Assembly (NCBI GenBank): GCA_964457685.1
Contig: CAYWFS010000001.1
Coordinates: 62,001 to 126,000 of the forward strand
From: UMGS1696 sp964457685
Lineage (GTDB): Bacteria > Bacillota > Clostridia > Oscillospirales > CAG-272
Length of the DNA: 64,000 nt
Direction: 5' to 3'
Part shown: positions 60,481 to 64,000 of the stretch, piece by piece
Numbering within the stretch: position 1 is the first letter of the stretch
Layout: the number at the start of each line of letters is the position of its first letter
The notes under the pieces: model-generated
The model's input: the letters and a program-made list of their open reading frames with translations, nothing else
Told to the model about the DNA's origin: nothing
Databases searched by the model: none
Position numbers and translations under genes: made by a program

Positions 60481-63400
60481 ATGAATAAAATTTCTGAAAG
60501 GAAAAAAACAAAAAAGGAAAAAACTCTGTCGCAAAAGCTCGATGAGGCTGAAAGAAAGCAAAGAAAACTGCGTATGTCACGAAAGGGTGAGGAGCATACT
60601 GTCTCTCCGTATGAGGAAATGACAGCTCCGTATACCGTGATAGGCTTTATTCTTCGTGCGTTTACAATGTTTGTCGGCGTGCTTGGACTGAACCTGTTCC
60701 TTTTCGATGCAGTAAGAGTTGTAATGCTTGGCGGAGGACGTGCGGAAAACATAACTGTCGAGCTTAACTACATTGTCGTATTGTGTGCGATATGTACTCT
60801 TGCGATAATGCTGTTGTCTCTTACACGGCTGACGTATGCCCTGACTCCGTTTGCGGCTGTTGGAGTGGCGGCAGTGTATCTATTTACTTCGTATTCCGAT
60901 CCCATCGGCTTCGTTATACAGGCATTCAGACGGCTTGTAGAGCTTGTTATAGAAAATCTCGGCGATATAGGCTACACGACCTATATGCAGTATATATCGG
61001 GTCAGGCTTACTCCTACGATGAGAAAACGCTTCTCCGTGTTGCCGTAGGTCTGATAATATTGCTTTCAAGCACCGTCATCGGTATGCTCATGTCGAGAAG
61101 AGTTAAAGCGGTCGGCATTGGAGTTGTGTGTGCCGTATACATGATACCTGTGTTTATGTTCAATATAACAAGAACGAATACGGGTCTTGCGTATACTCTG
61201 ATATTTATCTGCGGTTCTGTCGCAATGTATATATCCGACTGCCTTTACGGAGGAATCTTCGAGGCAAGAAAACGTAAAAAGGCGGCAAAAAAGGAACTCA
61301 GAGAAAACAAGCGTACAGCCAAGAAAGAAAAGAAAACCTCAGCCGAGGAATTAAAGACAAATGCGATAAAGGCTTACAACTCCGCAATCGAGAGGGGAAT
61401 GACGAAGGGCGATGCTAAAAAAGCTCGTGAAAGCGTTTATTCGGCTGCGGAGAAAAAAAGACTCGACAAGATTAAAGCCGAAAAAGAGCTTAAAGAGGCT
61501 GAAAAATCCTCTCGAAAGGAAGAAAAGCTCAGACTTAAAGAGGAGACGGCAAAAGCTCATGCCGAGATAAAGCAGAAAAAGGCGAGGGTGTCGGCTCTTG
61601 CAAAATCAAAGTCGCAGTCTGATATCGAGGAAGCAAAAAAGCTCAAATCCGAAATAAAGGAATACGGCAGAAACGCAAGACGTGAGAAAAATCTGCCTTC
61701 TGTGAAGCGTGCAAAGGTGCGTGCATCGTCGGGCTTTGCGGGTGGAATGGCAATGCTTGTTGCGGCTCTTGCCGTTTGGATACCTTATGCGGCTGTCAGC
61801 AAAAACTTCCCGATAATTGACGTGATAAACAACAAGATGCAGCTTGCAAGAACCTATGTTACCGCTTATCTCATGGGAGACGATATAGACTTAAACTCCC
61901 TCTCGATGTACGGCGGTGTTGCGGAGCTTAATCCGAGAAGCGTTGACTTTAACACTCCTCAGTATACGGGTCAAAAGCTGTTTTCGGTTGATGTCGGTTA
62001 CAACGCACCCGTGTATATGAGAAGCTGGATCGGCTCAAACTATTCTCTCGAAAGTGACAGCTGGTCGTCTGCCGATTCGGATGCGGTGCTTGAATACCGT
62101 GCAAGATTCGGTACATCGTATTCGCCGGACAACATCACATATTTCTTCAATAAATATGTACATCCGACCGCTATACAGCTTGACAAGCTCAATCAGTACA
62201 GAAATCTCGATGATTACGGCTTCAGAGTGTTCCAGGTACACGTCAAGCGTGTGTCGGGAAACAGCAGGATAATTTTCGTGCCGTCAATAATGAATCCGGA
62301 GCATGGTATAATGGACTATAATTCCATAGAGCCTACAACGGTAAAGTATTCGGCATACTACGACGGAATATATTCCTCCAGATTCTTTAACGAAAGCGTG
62401 GATTATTCAGTATTCTCATCAAACCCCGTGATGAAGGAAGAAAATCTTGCTGAAAACCTCGAAGGCTCGATAAGCTACTATATGCTTTGCAAAAAATATG
62501 CGGATGCTATAGACTCTGTGACAAAGGAAATGTCTGCGATGACGGAGGCGGACGAAAATGCAGTATATACCTTTGAGACCGTACTCGGAGATATTACCGT
62601 TATCGGAGACGACCTCACTCCTTTTGTTCAGCTTTTCGAGGATGATGTCGCAGAGCTTGGCTACAGATATTCGTCTCAGTCCTTTGTTGAAATGTATCTC
62701 GCTATGACCTCGGGAGAAAGAAAGCAGTTTATAAAAGCATTCAATTCAGAGCTGAACTACCGTGACTATACCGAGGAGACCTACAGAACAACACTCGGAA
62801 GTGACAGCATAAAAGCTCTTGCCATGCAGATACTCGAGGATAACGGAATAGTCATGAACGAAAAGCCGGAGTGGGATAAATCCTACCTCGAAACTATGAG
62901 TGAAAAGGCTATCGAAAAAATGACAGCCGAGGAAAAGTACGGCAACAACTACGAATCGTGGTTTACATATGCCGACAGCGGAGAGACCGTTCCGAGACAC
63001 GAGGTCATAATGGCGGTAATAAACTACCTCAGAGAGAATTATACCTACACTCTCGAACCGAACTGTCCGCAGAAGGAGCTTCTCGACGATGACGGAAACG
63101 TGGTTCTCGATGAAAACGGTGAGCCTGTTATGATAGACGATATAAAATCGGACTCCAATCTCGAAGCGTTCCTCTTTGAAGTAAAGGAAGGCTATTGCGT
63201 ACATTTTGCAACCTCTGCGTTGTCTATACTCCGTGAAATGGGCTTTGCGGTCAGATATGACGAGGGCTACATTGCAAGCGGATTCTCAAAGACCTACGAT
63301 AAGGAAAAGGCTGCTACATATCGCACATCCGTAAGAGACTATGATGCACACGCATGGATAGAGGTATATTATCCCGCTATCGGCTGGATGACATACGAAT

Positions 63401-64000
63401 GCACTCCGTCCTACTGTGAAATCATATATGACACGGAAAGCAGTACACAAGGCACAACAAGCGGAATCGACACGAGCAAGGTTACTGTCCGTGACAATAC
63501 CGCCGTCGAGGATACCGAAAACGATATAACGCTGATCACCGAGGATGAAGTTGACTATACACTTGTAATTATCGTTGTGTCGATAGTATTCGGTGTGTAT
63601 GTTGTGCTTACCGTTGTATGGACAGTGCTTAAAAAACGTGCGAAAAAGTCTGAGAACAAGCGTATAGCAATGATAAGCACCGCTCTTGATGAGGACGGAT
63701 TTATGTCGGGAAAGACCGATGTTCATGCTACGGCACGCTTTATCACCGACGCTGTGTTCGATATACTGTCCGCACTCGGAATGCCGCCCGAAAAAGGTGA
63801 GCTTCCGACTGAATACGCACTCAGAATAGACGGCGAATATAAGGATATTTCGTCACACAGAATAACGGATGTGATGCAAATAATCGAAAAAGAGGAGTTC
63901 GGAGGTAAGCTGACATACCGTGAGCTTTGCGTACTTGCCGAATATCTCAAGGATATAGAAAGCTCAATCTATTCTTCACTTCCGATAAAGGAAAAGTTCA
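60481..64000 (+). CDS. Transglutaminase-domain multi-pass membrane protein, 3' end outside the window
   Basis: Partial gene, open for 1173 codons from ATG 60481 to the window end. About six N-terminal membrane segments (about 58-255) are followed by a cytoplasmic Lys/Glu/Ala-rich coiled-coil region (about 260-416), another membrane segment (about 420-440), then a large extracellular part. The transglutaminase-like core has EGYCVHFATSALSILREMG (catalytic Cys about 903) and DAHAWIEVYYPAIGWMTYECTP (His about 957). A further membrane segment follows (about 1020-1045, VIIVVSIVFGVYVVLTVVW). Such TgpA-like proteins with MoxR and DUF58 are common in bacteria; substrate unknown. An upstream ATG at 60473 runs into a stop. 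Confidence 0.9.
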   Translation, partial: MNKISERKKTKKEKTLSQKLDEAERKQRKLRMSRKGEEHTVSPYEEMTAPYTVIGFILRAFTMFVGVLGLNLFLFDAVRVVMLGGGRAENITVELNYIVVLCAICTLAIMLLSLTRLTYALTPFAAVGVAAVYLFTSYSDPIGFVIQAFRRLVELVIENLGDIGYTTYMQYISGQAYSYDEKTLLRVAVGLIILLSSTVIGMLMSRRVKAVGIGVVCAVYMIPVFMFNITRTNTGLAYTLIFICGSVAMYISDCLYGGIFEARKRKKAAKKELRENKRTAKKEKKTSAEELKTNAIKAYNSAIERGMTKGDAKKARESVYSAAEKKRLDKIKAEKELKEAEKSSRKEEKLRLKEETAKAHAEIKQKKARVSALAKSKSQSDIEEAKKLKSEIKEYGRNARREKNLPSVKRAKVRASSGFAGGMAMLVAALAVWIPYAAVSKNFPIIDVINNKMQLARTYVTAYLMGDDIDLNSLSMYGGVAELNPRSVDFNTPQYTGQKLFSVDVGYNAPVYMRSWIGSNYSLESDSWSSADSDAVLEYRARFGTSYSPDNITYFFNKYVHPTAIQLDKLNQYRNLDDYGFRVFQVHVKRVSGNSRIIFVPSIMNPEHGIMDYNSIEPTTVKYSAYYDGIYSSRFFNESVDYSVFSSNPVMKEENLAENLEGSISYYMLCKKYADAIDSVTKEMSAMTEADENAVYTFETVLGDITVIGDDLTPFVQLFEDDVAELGYRYSSQSFVEMYLAMTSGERKQFIKAFNSELNYRDYTEETYRTTLGSDSIKALAMQILEDNGIVMNEKPEWDKSYLETMSEKAIEKMTAEEKYGNNYESWFTYADSGETVPRHEVIMAVINYLRENYTYTLEPNCPQKELLDDDGNVVLDENGEPVMIDDIKSDSNLEAFLFEVKEGYCVHFATSALSILREMGFAVRYDEGYIASGFSKTYDKEKAATYRTSVRDYDAHAWIEVYYPAIGWMTYECTPSYCEIIYDTESSTQGTTSGIDTSKVTVRDNTAVEDTENDITLITEDEVDYTLVIIVVSIVFGVYVVLTVVWTVLKKRAKKSENKRIAMISTALDEDGFMSGKTDVHATARFITDAVFDILSALGMPPEKGELPTEYALRIDGEYKDISSHRITDVMQIIEKEEFGGKLTYRELCVLAEYLKDIESSIYSSLPIKEKF

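Overview
The window looks like a draft chromosomal contig from an uncultured anaerobic member of the Clostridia (Oscillospiraceae-like gut Firmicutes). This is an inference from gene content: a rubredoxin-fused flavodiiron protein, a GlpA/FAD-oxidoreductase/DUF1667 operon, GatCAB, MraZ and a dcw cluster, SpoVD-like PBP and SpoIIIE/FtsK, strong GGAGG ribosome sites, TTG/GTG starts, and GH43 and GH109-like carbohydrate enzymes. No rRNA, tRNA, CRISPR array, transposase or phage gene was recognised. A 100-N gap at 14902-15001 is flanked by identical 55-mers, so it is most likely an unmerged contig overlap and not missing DNA.

Layout. 1-5.9 kb: the start of a LysR regulator, four 97-bp hairpin-bearing tandem repeats, then a leftward operon read as L-ribulokinase-like kinase, trpS, SorE-like dehydrogenase, GH43. 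6-8.9 kb: a membrane protein of unknown function and a flavodiiron protein. 8.9-17.9 kb: cell-envelope genes, with a GHL10-amidase fusion lipoprotein facing a VanY-type carboxypeptidase, HtrA and a two-component system. 17.9-21.2 kb: an EF-G paralogue, a flavin reductase-like protein and a MIF/tautomerase-family protein. 21.3-24.4 kb: a zur-znuA-znuC-znuB zinc uptake operon with a near-consensus Fur-type box. 24.4-26.9 kb: a GH109-like oxidoreductase and a split TSUP transporter preceded by a structured leader. 26.9-39.6 kb: ftsK, tmk, DJ-1, MTHFS, CPBP protease, mltG, a YihY protein, nfo and gatCAB. 40-54.2 kb: a division and cell-wall cluster mraZ-rsmH-ftsL-pbp-murE-murF-mraY-ftsW-murG-ftsQ-ftsZ without murD or ftsA. 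54.3-57.4 kb: a leftward glycerol-3-phosphate dehydrogenase-like operon. 57.7 kb to the end: moxR, DUF58 and a transglutaminase membrane protein that runs off the window.

How it fits together. Much of the window serves peptidoglycan synthesis, trimming and division. MurE has the DNPR motif of meso-diaminopimelate-adding enzymes. Several envelope proteins (VanY, HtrA, MltG, FtsL, FtsW, FtsQ) share long, low-complexity cytoplasmic N-terminal tails. The DUF58 and transglutaminase proteins both carry large Lys/Glu-rich insertions.

The most interesting unexplained items are the 97-bp repeat array, the TSUP leader with two stems able to swap partners, the shared disordered tails, the DUF58 insertion, and two probable non-AUG starts (ATA for the kinase, ACG for mltG). 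I did not find a clear new multi-gene system. The TSUP leader and the repeat array are the best candidates for undescribed elements.
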